Source: Nitrospirota bacterium
GTDB lineage: Bacteria > Nitrospirota > Nitrospiria > SBBL01 > JAADHI01
Direction: 5' to 3'
Length of the DNA stretch: 64,000 nucleotides
NCBI GenBank assembly: GCA_029261135.1
Contig: JAJDBX010000013.1
Location: forward strand, 1-64,000
Position 1 is the stretch's first letter. Each line of letters begins with the position of its first letter. Under the pieces are notes generated by a model, which saw only the letters and a program-made list of their open reading frames with translations, was not told the DNA's origin and did no database searches. The position numbers and the translations under genes are program-made. Shown one piece after another: positions 16,899 through 25,626 of the stretch.

Positions 16899-18095
16899 AT
16901 GCAATATGACGTGATTATCGTAGGAGCTGGCCCGGCAGGAAGTACGACAGGCCGGGAATGCGTCGTACGCGGCCTGTCTGTCCTCTTAATCGATAAGGCC
17001 ATTTTCCCTCGAGATAAACCCTGTGGCGGGGCAGTGTCGCTACGAGCCGCGGTCTTATTGCCTTTTGATCTCACGCCGGTCATTGAGCGGACAACACATG
17101 CCATCCGTTTTAGTACCTCTTGGAAGTCACGACTGACGCAATCAGCGAAAGACCCTTTGATCCATTTTACACAACGGCGTACTTTGGATCACTTTCTCCT
17201 CGAAGAGGCGAAAAAGAATGGGGTGACGGTGCGTGAAGGCACTCAAATTAAGGAGATCAATTTCCCTCAAAATCGTAAAAAAAACCCTGTGATTGTGCGA
17301 ACAGATCGTGAAACATTTCGGGGAAAAACAGTGGTTGCGGCAGACGGGGCGGCGGGAATAACCGCCCGAATGGCGGGGATTCCCACACCGCGATGGCGAG
17401 GGCTTGCCTTAGAGGGAAATATACAACCGAAAGGGGGGGTCCCAAAACTTTGGAAAAATTGTTTCGGTCTGGATACCGGGGATATTCCTGGGGGATACAG
17501 CTGGATTTTTCCAAAGAGGGATCATCTGAATATTGGCGTCGGCGGCCTCTCATTGGGAAAAAACAGCCTAAAAAACAAACTGGAAATTTTGATGCGTGCT
17601 CAAGGCTGGCACATAGCGGACATTGAGGGACTAAAGAGTTTCTCCCTTCCCCTTCGAAAACCCGATGCGCCTCTTGTAAAAGGCAATACGCTCTTGGTTG
17701 GCGATGCTGCGGGCCTCGTTGACCCTTATAGTGGGGAAGGCATTCACAATGCGATTCGAAGTGGGCAAATGGCCGCGAAACACTTGTCGCATTATCTCTC
17801 CGGAGGCCGGTCGGATCTCAAGGGTTATCAGCAGGAAATGGCGCAAACGGTGTTGAGGGATATGGATGTCTCTTTACAGCTTTTTATGTTGATTCATTTG
17901 CTGCCATTGCGACTTGCAGAACGACTGCATCATGATCAGGCGCGATGGCCTTTGATTTGCCGGATTCTTCGGGGAGAAGCACAATATCAAGACTTGAAAC
18001 AGGGACCCGCTTTTCTTTGGACACTACTTGATTATATGCTGCGTCCTGCGGCTTTCCCTTTTGTTTCTAAAATATTGAGACGTTTGAATCGATGA
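16899..18095 (+). CDS. Geranylgeranyl-reductase-family FAD-dependent oxidoreductase
   Basis: The 398-residue flavoprotein starts with a dinucleotide-binding motif (VIIVGAGPAGSTTGRE), followed by DKPCGGAVSLRA and VAADGAAG, and has GDAAGLVDPYSGEGIHNAIR near residue 268. This set is diagnostic for the geranylgeranyl reductase group, which saturates isoprenoid side chains (for example menaquinone or lipid tails). Its own substrate is unknown. It is monocistronic as far as can be seen, 159 bases after the symporter. Confidence 0.88.
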   Translation: MQYDVIIVGAGPAGSTTGRECVVRGLSVLLIDKAIFPRDKPCGGAVSLRAAVLLPFDLTPVIERTTHAIRFSTSWKSRLTQSAKDPLIHFTQRRTLDHFLLEEAKKNGVTVREGTQIKEINFPQNRKKNPVIVRTDRETFRGKTVVAADGAAGITARMAGIPTPRWRGLALEGNIQPKGGVPKLWKNCFGLDTGDIPGGYSWIFPKRDHLNIGVGGLSLGKNSLKNKLEILMRAQGWHIADIEGLKSFSLPLRKPDAPLVKGNTLLVGDAAGLVDPYSGEGIHNAIRSGQMAAKHLSHYLSGGRSDLKGYQQEMAQTVLRDMDVSLQLFMLIHLLPLRLAERLHHDQARWPLICRILRGEAQYQDLKQGPAFLWTLLDYMLRPAAFPFVSKILRRLNR

Positions 18096-18464
18096 GAGTG
18101 TTTGTTTATTGAATGTTCCGGTCGGTAGAAGTCGTCGTGCAGCGGGACAAGTCGCCGATCATATTTCTCATTCGCATAAGCGCTAATCGAAAGGAAGAAA
18201 AGGAATGATATTAAAAAAAGTCGAAAGATCTAATCTAAAGTCTATACGAGATTAATAGGGCCATCCTAGAATATTGCCCTGAACATCACCAATGAACACA
18301 GGTGATGTTCAAATGCTAGAAATCCAGCGAACAAGTCTTGGCGTAAAGAAGAAAATTTGATGGAAGTGTTTATCAAAGGTTTAAAAAAAAGGAGGGTGAA
18401 CTGATACTTTTACTTCTGCCCGAAAAACGAATGACCGGATCTCTATTTTTAAAGTGAGACCTCA
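18096..18464. other. Intergenic between two convergent genes
   Basis: No gene is supported. The region holds a perfect inverted repeat at 18280-18311 and a ribosome-site-like AAAAGGAGGG near 18390 that is not followed by a start codon. Confidence 0.5.
18280..18311. repeat. Perfect 11-bp inverted repeat
   Basis: TGAACATCACC and GGTGATGTTCA flank a 10-base spacer. There is no T tract on either side, so a protein-binding site or small hairpin is as likely as a terminator. It lies between the ends of two convergent genes. Confidence 0.6.
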
Positions 18465-19135
18465 TTAACTGCAAAATTCAGAGTTGTGATCTAAATTGTT
18501 ATATTTCCCCCATAATAAACCGTTTTTTTTATTAAAGACCATTTGTTCATTGGCTTGTTTAGAAAGATCATGCGTCGGATCTACGATTGAGGACACAATT
18601 TGACTGACCACGGCAGTGACCAATGCCCCCACCACACCGCCACCACTGTTTCCTGATCCTTGAACAACATTTTGGGATCGAGCCATAGGGTTTTTCCTGA
18701 AGTGACATGCACCAAACGTGCACGGGCTTTTATGACCGTATTTGAAGATAATACCTGAAATTTTTGGCCCCAGTCTTCGATCGTCACATAAAGCACTGCA
18801 TCTGCACCAAGTATATTATGAATTTTATCAAGCGGAATATTGTGCATTTCTCCAGGGGTGGGTAAGCCATTTTCTTTAAGGAAGGCATCAATCACAGCAA
18901 CGGGAAAAACGTAGTAACCGCATTCTGCAAGTGGGCGTGAAATGGTAGAGAGATAGATGTAAGAGGCATCGACCTCAAGCGATTCATTCAAGGGGGGTAA
19001 AACCAATATAGAACGAGGTCGATGGTCTCTAAAATTAGAATAATCTTGTTGTTGAACGGTCGCACATGCACTGACGGAGATAAAGAAAATCATCAGTAAA
19101 GAAAAACGCATACAATGTGATGCATGCCTCATCAT
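18465..19135 (-). pseudogene. DUF799/GNA1162-family lipoprotein, split by a one-base frameshift
   Basis: The first part (ATG 19135) has a signal peptide with lipobox SVSAC and the RPRSILVLPPLNES start of the DUF799 family. Around 18683 the frame breaks: it reads KTLWLDP, while the other frame reads ARSQNVVQGSGNSGGGVVGALV and runs to the end typical for the family (KKNGLLWGKY). Adding one G beside the TGG codon restores a continuous 224-residue protein. Relatives are encoded with CsgG and DUF4810 lipoproteins, as here; the gene overlaps the DUF4810 gene by four bases. Real inactivation or a consensus error are both possible. Confidence 0.8.
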
Positions 19136-19509
19136 TTATTCATCCTTTCTAGGATTCCATCGACAAATTTTTCAGACTCTGGAAATAACGATTTCTCTCT
19201 ATTGAATTCCTGATGAGCTGCACTGGTATTTCCTTTTAAAAAATACATATAAGCCAAGTGGGCATGAAGCCCAGGCGCGACTCTTTTCCCTTCGGCATGT
19301 GTTTTACCAATTTCTTCTGTGAGTTTGGCAATTTGAGTGTCTGTATCTGCCTTCCCTGGATTAATGTAGATATCATATGTAATCGCTTCATATTCGTTCC
19401 ATCGATACATCGTGGGTTTGGATGAACAAGCAGCGCTTACAAAAGAAAAAAGAACCAAAGTGCTTAGAAGGAGGTTTTTTTTCAAATGCTTCTTATGCCT
19501 TAATTCCAT
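19132..19509 (-). CDS. DUF4810 lipoprotein
   Basis: The 125-residue protein has a signal peptide with lipobox FVSAAC near residue 27. The mature part carries the DUF4810 signature: MYRWNEYEAITYDIYINPGK, then GKRVAPGLHAHLAYMYF and a final LFPESEKFVD. Its role is unknown; it is nearly always found between CsgG-like and DUF799 lipoprotein genes, and the three probably act together at the outer membrane. It overlaps both neighbours by a few bases, indicating one operon reading leftwards from about 20200. Confidence 0.88.
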   Translation of the reverse strand: MELRHKKHLKKNLLLSTLVLFSFVSAACSSKPTMYRWNEYEAITYDIYINPGKADTDTQIAKLTEEIGKTHAEGKRVAPGLHAHLAYMYFLKGNTSAAHQEFNREKSLFPESEKFVDGILERMNK

Positions 19510-20192
19510 TGACCTTGCTCCAGACCAAGAACCAGTTTATTGACCGCCTCCATAATTGCGAGATTAAGCACCTTTCCGTTGAGTGTTGCGTCATATCCTG
19601 CAGTTGAACCAAAACCGATAAATTCCCGGTTACTCAAGTCATATTCTCCTGCACCTTGCGTTGAAAAAATGATTTCAGAAGTAGACACCTCGATCACATT
19701 TAAAGTGACCTTTGCATAGGCCAATTGCCTTTTTCCTGCCCCGAGAATGCCAAATAACATTCTATCTCCAGTCGTCCGTCGACCGAATTCAGTCACATCC
19801 CCTGCAATCGTCACTTGTGCTCCTTTAAGCTTTTGTGTTTCGCCACGGATGTTTGATTCTCTCTTGATTTCACGCATATTTTCCCGATCAACCAGGACGA
19901 AACGTCCAGTTTGCTGTAAGTGTGATTTCAATGTTGTTTTGGCTTGGTTCCCAAGTTGATCTGAACCATCGGAAAAGATACCTCGCATATAAGTCGATCT
20001 ATTTTGAAAACTCCCGACGACCAAGGTCTTTTTGACTCCCGTAAATGTTGTTCCTGAAGAGGTCACGACTTGTGGGGTCAGTGTCCGATGAGATTCTGTC
20101 GCACATGCACTCATTAAAAGTAAGAAGAGTGGAATAAAAAGAATTCCTTTGTGCATAAATGAACGATGGTCTGAAGTAAAAAAATCTTTCAT
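19500..20192 (-). CDS. CsgG/HfaB-family lipoprotein
   Basis: The 230-residue protein has a signal peptide with lipobox LLMSAC. The mature region has the CsgG core: LVVGSFQNRSTYMRG, a segment near LKSHLQQTGRFVLVDREN, AQVTIAGDVTEFG and the C-terminal ATLNGKVLNLAIMEAVNKLV. True CsgG forms the curli secretion pore; this branch, with DUF4810 and DUF799 partners and no curli subunit genes here, has no proven cargo. ATG 20192 is preceded by GGAGGAATTCT. First gene of the operon. Confidence 0.87.
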   Translation of the reverse strand: MKDFFTSDHRSFMHKGILFIPLFLLLMSACATESHRTLTPQVVTSSGTTFTGVKKTLVVGSFQNRSTYMRGIFSDGSDQLGNQAKTTLKSHLQQTGRFVLVDRENMREIKRESNIRGETQKLKGAQVTIAGDVTEFGRRTTGDRMLFGILGAGKRQLAYAKVTLNVIEVSTSEIIFSTQGAGEYDLSNREFIGFGSTAGYDATLNGKVLNLAIMEAVNKLVLGLEQGQWN

Positions 20193-20657
20193 AGAATTCC
20201 TCCATGATGTTGAGGCTTTTTTTTAAAGCATGAGTGTTTGGCGTACTTTAATTATGTAGACCTCAATTGTCCCCATTGTTTATTTAAAATCAAGAGTCTT
20301 GTTCTAGAATTTGATCCTGAGAAGATATCCGGACTGATTTAATGTTGTAAATAATTTTTACTGTCCTTTCACACAAAATCTGAGATACAGAAGAAAACAA
20401 AGACGTATTGGGTTGGCATACTATCACAAAAATGTACGATATCGGGGAAGAAATCGTCGCACAAGATCTTACTTCGCTTGATTAAAACCTGAGACTTTCC
20501 CCAACTCTATTGCTTTGGAATTGAAAGTCATTCTTAATTCACAAGAGATAAGTGATCGATCCCTTGAAACAGGATCCCTAAATCACAATATTTCTCTGCC
20601 CTGATCTAGAACCAAAATTTAGGGACATTCAGTTCGTTCTTGTGTAAATAGAATCTT
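20193..20657. other. Intergenic, nothing recognised
   Basis: The stretch lies between the CsgG operon start and the truncated MscS gene. AT-rich, without a convincing reading frame, RNA structure or repeat. The CsgG promoter should be in its first 100 bases, but no clear boxes stand out. Confidence 0.4.
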
Positions 20658-20999
20658 TTATTCGACTGCAAAATGGGCAAGACTCCCCTGCAATGCGAGG
20701 CCAATGGCCAAACCTGCGGCTCCGAGCACCACAATGAAGGAGGTTGTCGCAATCCCCACCATGGATTCAACGCTGATCAATGACATCAGCCTCAATCCCC
20801 AAGAGGCCATATTACAGAGAAAAGGAGTTAAAATAGCGTCGACTTTCGTCTCTTCAAGCGATTTATTCATCAAGCGAAAAATGTCTTTGATTACCCATAA
20901 AACGATAAATAAAGTAAAAATGACGAGAGCCAGTTTGGGGAAATTCACCATTACAAGTTCAATCCCTTTGATCGAAATAGTTACCAAATCATTCATCAT
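20658..20999 (-). pseudogene. Truncated MscS-type mechanosensitive channel
   Basis: The 113-residue frame contains two hydrophobic helices and the pore-lining TM3 start of MscS channels (FIVVLGAAGLAIGLALQGSLAHFA). It then stops at VE-TAA where intact members continue with the beta and C-terminal domains (usually another 150 residues or more). The sequence beyond the stop does not resume the family in any frame that I can see. The start has a strong AAGGAGG site before ATGATG. It is probably a remnant that cannot form a full channel vestibule. Confidence 0.7.
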
Positions 21000-21094
21000 A
21001 ACCTCCTTTACTTAAGTTCCATGATACGGTATTGATATGAATCCACGGTCGCTTCATCTAATATCTTGGATTGACCCGAGGATATTTTCTAGTT

Positions 21095-21581
21095 TTAAGG
21101 CTGCTGAATCAGACGGAATTTTTTTAATCTGACGATCCACGAGAGTAGGGCTTTGATCTTCCGTTCGACCACTTCTGGGTCTTTGATGCCGACTAAGCGT
21201 TCCACCTTTCCTATTTTAATTTTTAATGAAATCGTTCCAATCCCAAACAGAAAGTCAAGCGGGCCCTGCCAGATTTTGACTTCATTAATTTCTTCCAAAG
21301 GAAGTCTGAGGTTTGTTTTTCCAAAGACCCCCTGTGATTTGTAGATACTTTGACGTGTCACCTTCTAAGCAATTCTTTGGCCTAAAAATACGCCCAGTCC
21401 TGTAAACAGGGCAAACCCCAAACCATAAGACAAGACCTGCACGTACAGAAAAAACGACACTGATAAACCACAAGAAAGTATATTCCACCCAGGATGGATG
21501 GCCAGACCAGACCAAGGGTTCATATTCTTTTTCACGATTCAATGGGCTTAATTTTTCTATTAGACCAGGAGAGTTCCACAT
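21095..21581 (-). pseudogene. Bacterial PH-domain (DUF304-type) membrane protein, broken
   Basis: The first part (from ATG 21581) reads EPLVWSGHPSWVEYTFLWF, the usual start of bPH2 membrane proteins. From the CCCC run at 21416-21419 the coherent sequence moves to another frame (FALFTGLGVFLGQRIA); removing one G restores it. A TAG then follows at the codon after RIA, before KVTRQSIYKSQGVFGKTNLR and DFLFGIGTISLKIKIG, the PH-domain core. With both a shift and a stop the gene looks truly dead. It lies next to another truncated membrane-protein gene. Confidence 0.75.
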
Positions 21582-22267
21582 TCTTATCTCCTATTTTGTT
21601 TCTCTTCGCGATGTCGCCCTGAAAAAAGTCATACAACATACCCTGAAGAGTATTCGGATTAAGGCTTAAAAAGGCTTCCTTCATCCAAAGATCAACTTGG
21701 ATAAGCTCGACCTCTTCAATCGAAAGCCTTAAGACTCCATCACCTCTCCAATTATTTTGTAAAGGAACCCCCGAGAATAGATTTCATCTAGACACAAAAT
21801 TCTTAAGTTTATTTTAGAGAAAAGATGTTTAGAAAAACTTCAATTTTTGTCTCATAAAATATGAGGACCCCTTATTTTTTTACTCCTGATGGTGCAGCAC
21901 TTTTCCACAGTTTATGTGGATAAGCTGGGAATAACTTCGCTCAATTTTTTGAAAATCCCTTGATTTATCCAGTGATTTCACTGTTTTGCACAAGAAAAAG
22001 GCAATAAAAATTACTCAATGAAATCAATACATTCGAGCAAGTAGGTGCACTATGCCCAAACAATAGGCCAAGCTCAGTTATTTAAACTGAAGTCAATATA
22101 CTAAATGTTGTTAACACTGTTGATAGGATACAATATATAGAAATTCATTATTCTAAAAAGGCAGGGTTCAAAATAAGTTGGCAGATGAAGGCCTTGACAC
22201 ATGATGCCTGACAGGTCATATTTCGACCACCTTGCATAAGAGGCCCAGTTCTAAGGAGATACACTCT
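21582..22267. other. Long non-coding stretch with a possible gene remnant and paired DnaA-like boxes
   Basis: On the minus strand an open frame without a good start runs from about 21786 to 21532 (LSIEEVELIQVDLWMKEAF and following), reaching into the broken PH gene; it may be another decayed gene but no family is recognised. The rest is AT-rich, with two facing DnaA-like boxes at 21901-21923. Confidence 0.4.
21901..21923. promoter_or_regulatory. Two facing DnaA-box-like sites
   Basis: TTTTCCACA at 21901-21909 and TGTGGATAA at 21915-21923 (complement of the consensus TTATCCACA) face each other across five bases. The flanks are AT-rich. Only two boxes are present and no replication gene is near, so an origin is not claimed. 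Confidence 0.4.
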
Positions 22268-22756
22268 TTGCCAGTTCACATCAAATTTTTACTCCGCTTT
22301 CTGATATGTTCAGTTCTTTTTGTTTCGCTTGGGAATGCAGAAGAGATTGAGATTAAAGTCTCAAAAATCGCAAGCAATTTATACGTGATCGAAGAAAAAC
22401 CCATTCTAATACAAACCCACAACTGTGATGCGGTGAATGACAATCAAAGCCCCTTTCTCAGGATTAATGAAAGATCAAAAAAAATCATATTCCATAAGAC
22501 AGAGAGGACATGTGAGGTAAAAGCTGCCTATAAAAGAAGTTCGGAAGGGGTCGGCAGTTATTCTGTCATCATCCACTACGATACAGAAAATTGGTATGCG
22601 ATTTCGAGTACAGATTCATACATCAGAACAAAGCAATGCGCCAGCCGAACTCAAGGGGAAAAAGCCGTCTTATCTTTAAGCGGAACGGGGTTCGGGACTT
22701 TACATATTCATGATTTAGAATGTTGGGTGGAAGGGGTTTACACACAAATAGAATAA
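22268..22756 (+). CDS. Exported protein of unknown function
   Basis: The 162-residue product has a signal peptide (FLLRFLICSVLFVSLGNA) followed by a beta-rich domain with four or five Cys residues (HNCD, RTCEVK, KQCASR, LECW) that could form disulphides in the periplasm. TTG at 22268 is chosen because AAGGAG lies nine bases before it and the signal peptide then has normal length; the frame is open 12 codons further upstream. No family is recognised. It stands alone between remnants and the TPR gene. Confidence 0.5.
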   Translation: MPVHIKFLLRFLICSVLFVSLGNAEEIEIKVSKIASNLYVIEEKPILIQTHNCDAVNDNQSPFLRINERSKKIIFHKTERTCEVKAAYKRSSEGVGSYSVIIHYDTENWYAISSTDSYIRTKQCASRTQGEKAVLSLSGTGFGTLHIHDLECWVEGVYTQIE

Positions 22757-22905
22757 GCTGAATCCGATGAAAAAGTCTGAGACAGGCCTTGGACAGGACT
22801 TTCTAGAGAACTCTCCCTCGACTTTGCGGGATCTCCGGCCCTGAAGCAAGATCTAGGCAATCTAAAAACGGAGACGATAATATAAAAAGACCCCAGCCCA
22901 ATTTA

Positions 22906-23811
22906 TTAAGATGCTTTCTTGCTCTGAATAAACTTTATATTCTCCCGAACAGCCTTCGTATTCGGGTGTTCCTTGCCTAAGCTGAGTTCAAGGATGGTAA
23001 GGGCCTTCATTTGAAAGCCAATCGCGCGGTCGATGTCTCCCTTGGCCCGCCAGGCCTCACCGAGATTACTGTAACTGGTCGCGATCTTGGGATGTTGGCC
23101 TCCAAAAACCTTCAGCTTGATATTGAGGGCCTCGTTGAAGAGTTCGATGGCCCGCTCAAGCTCGCCCTTCAACACCAAGGCCAAGCCGAGATTATTGTAA
23201 GTGGTGGCAACGAGGGGGTGCTGATCTCCGAAGACCTTTAAATTGAGGGTAAGGGCTTTGTTAAAAAACCCGATGGCACGATCAAGGTCTCCCTTGGCCA
23301 CCAAAGCCAAGCCGAGATTATTGTAAGTGGTGGCGACATTGGGATCTTCGTCCCCCGAGGCTTTCAGGTCAATCGCAAGCGCCAGGTTATAGAATTTGAT
23401 GGCGCGATCAGAGTCGCCGAGGGCATCCCAGACTGAACCGAGATTGTTGTATCGGATGGCAACATTGGGATGTTGGTCTCCAAAAACCGCCAGGTCAATG
23501 GCAAGTGCCAGGTTATAGAATTCAATTGCCTTCTTGTAGTCGCCTTTGGCATCCCAGGTCGTAGCGAGGTTATTATACCTGATGGCAACATCAGGGTGTT
23601 GGTCTCCCAAGCCTTTTAGATCAATTGAGAGTGCTTTTCTGAAGAGTTCAGTGGCCTTGTCGTAGTCACCTCTACTATACGCCGCCTTGCCGAGACTGTT
23701 GTGAGCCCTCGCATCCCTGCTTCCAGTTTCAGACTGAAAATCAGGCGACACAACACAACCATGAGTAAAGAGAGAGATGAAGAGGGTGATGATGAGATAG
23801 GTCAACTTCAT
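22906..23811 (-). CDS. TPR lipoprotein of the kinesin-light-chain type
   Basis: The 301-residue protein has a signal peptide with lipobox FTHGC near residue 19. It is then made of six tandem 42-residue repeats with the pattern AxxYNNLGxxxxxKGDxxxAIxFxxxALxIxLxxxGxxHPxVA (TPR_12 type). Such repeats bind partner proteins; here on the periplasmic side of a membrane. The DNA repeats with a 126-base period. AGGGATATC precedes the ATG. No partner is evident from the neighbours. Confidence 0.88.
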   Translation of the reverse strand: MKLTYLIITLFISLFTHGCVVSPDFQSETGSRDARAHNSLGKAAYSRGDYDKATELFRKALSIDLKGLGDQHPDVAIRYNNLATTWDAKGDYKKAIEFYNLALAIDLAVFGDQHPNVAIRYNNLGSVWDALGDSDRAIKFYNLALAIDLKASGDEDPNVATTYNNLGLALVAKGDLDRAIGFFNKALTLNLKVFGDQHPLVATTYNNLGLALVLKGELERAIELFNEALNIKLKVFGGQHPKIATSYSNLGEAWRAKGDIDRAIGFQMKALTILELSLGKEHPNTKAVRENIKFIQSKKAS

Positions 23812-24304
23812 GATATCCCTAAATGCGAATTTTACAGGAGAAAATACGACTGTCTAATAACATTCCCTCACAGAACGGTCAATCCCTTCAGATTACAAAT
23901 TCAAGTAATTTCCCTCCCCGACCCCAATTAAAACTAATTTTAGCCTTCTTTTCCAACTATTGAAGCCGCCACAAAAAGGCATAGAATAGTCACGTAAATA
24001 AGCCCAAACTGAACATTAAAAATGGAAGAATATGCTATGGATATGATAGAAACAATATTTTACGTCATAAAATAATTCTTTTATAATTAATTAGTTATAA
24101 TTTAATACTCATAGTAAAACTTAAGATTTTTAGCTCCTCCAATCGTGAGGGGTTTAAACGGAGAAAAGATTCACGACACTATTTGTAGAGTGAGTGTGCG
24201 TTGTGGAAAATTTTCGGGATTTTCTTTACAGACCTTGATATAGGAGCGACAGATACAAGACAAAGCGCTTGCATTTTTTAGAATAAAGTCCTGCAATGCA
24301 GTTG
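23812..24304. other. Intergenic, AT-rich, nothing recognised
   Basis: About 490 bases with very low GC in the middle (around 24040-24120). No reading frame with a ribosome site, no hairpin with T tract and no repeat was found. Confidence 0.4.
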
Positions 24305-25072
24305 TCAGGAGCTGCTTGTCGTTTCCAATTTCGCTTGCCCTTTTAATCCGAGCTGGTCATCCAGATAAACCACCAGGATTGGAAGGCGAGAAACCATAAA
24401 TACGATATAGAGTAAATCTATTCCCCACTTCGGAAAATTGATTACTTCAGGAAAAACCTTTGCACCCATCTCGATGAACACCGGGATGCCCCAAAAAATG
24501 ACGAGAAAAGGAATAAATTCTACAAAATTTTTAAAAACAAAATTGTAGCTGGTTTTAATCGCGTTATATGGACTCAGTTCCCTGACCACAATCACAACAG
24601 GCGCCAGACTAAAGAGCGGCACCAAGATCAGATTAAAAAAAGCACCAGATAAATGTAAGACAGCGCCACTATTGAATGATTCAAGTTCCCCAGAGATATA
24701 TCGCACAAAAGCCAGGGACAGATTGAGCGTGAGCCCCATGATGAACATTTGTACAAGCGCGAGTTTAAAAATGGGATAGAAATATCGCTGTGCGAGCACA
24801 AGAAACTCACTGAGATCGACATTTTGATGCAAGAGGACACTTTTGAAGGAACTCATTAAACCCGCATTAAAATAAGGCTGGATCACAAGCGCCACAAATA
24901 AACTCAAAATCGAAGTAAAAACGATTGATTCCGAGTCCGAGGTATTGCCCGAATTAAAATAAGTCGAAATAAATGTCGCACAAGAAAAAAATAAAACCGT
25001 TACACAGGCCACGAAGCGATTGGCCGCAAACAGAGCAAGCCCCCTGACAACAAAATGGCCTAAGGTCATCAT
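24305..25072 (-). CDS. Polytopic membrane protein of unknown function
   Basis: The 255-residue protein has about six transmembrane helices (for example FVACVTVLFFSCATFIS and LFNLILVPLFSLAPVVIVV, written from the sequence with soluble breaks between them). The general layout resembles DUF975/GlpQ-associated membrane domains (an SPYNAIKTSYNFVFKNF turn between helices), but no family is firmly recognised. ATG 25072 is preceded by GGGGAGG at eight bases; the frame is open 14 codons further upstream. It appears monocistronic. Confidence 0.6.
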   Translation of the reverse strand: MMTLGHFVVRGLALFAANRFVACVTVLFFSCATFISTYFNSGNTSDSESIVFTSILSLFVALVIQPYFNAGLMSSFKSVLLHQNVDLSEFLVLAQRYFYPIFKLALVQMFIMGLTLNLSLAFVRYISGELESFNSGAVLHLSGAFFNLILVPLFSLAPVVIVVRELSPYNAIKTSYNFVFKNFVEFIPFLVIFWGIPVFIEMGAKVFPEVINFPKWGIDLLYIVFMVSRLPILVVYLDDQLGLKGQAKLETTSSS

Positions 25073-25626
25073 CAATACATCCTCCCCGACTGATTTAAAG
25101 TCTTTCTTATACAAATCACAAAGCCAACAGACAAGAGATTATTTTCTCGAATCATACGGGGCACCACTCCCACTCTGCAAGAGATGACGAGGCTTTCAGG
25201 TCTCAGATCGAGTGTTGGTCATCTTGTAAGCTATTCTTAGATCCTTCACCCTGGGGGGAATCAAAGCCCAACGGTAATGAGACAGAACCCGTGTCCCACC
25301 AAGATCGACAATTCTCATCACCAGAGAAAACACGCGGAATCAATCTCAAAAGGTCAGATCATTCAAAATGTGATGAGTGTATGGTTTTATTGTTGATGAA
25401 AAACAGCAGTATTCACACCCATAATCCACGCTATTTATTGAAAATATCGTCGGTTATTTCTAAGAGAAAAAAGAAGGGCAAATCGACGACAACAAAGTCA
25501 AAGGAATGATGCAGACCGCTTACTTCCAGAAAGTGTGATTTTTGATTCACGATCAAGAGTATAAGCTTTCAAACGCAATTCGAGGATAATGAGGCTCAGG
25601 AGAAACTAAAATGAAGCAATTGGAAG
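25073..25626. other. Intergenic before the IS630 remnant
   Basis: A 72-codon open frame at 25291-25509 on the plus strand lacks a ribosome site and has an unlikely composition, so it is not called. The promoter of the minus-strand membrane-protein gene should lie near 25100-25150. Nothing else is seen. Confidence 0.4.

Noticed and set aside
21901-22100. Possible replication origin
   Set aside because: Only two DnaA-like boxes, no cluster, and no replication genes nearby.
22906-23811. Regular 126-base periodicity suggesting a repeat array
   Set aside because: The period equals 42 codons and the frame encodes TPR units; there are no spacer/repeat features of CRISPR.
25291-25509. 72-codon open frame on the plus strand
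   Set aside because: No ribosome site, unlikely composition and no recognisable motif.
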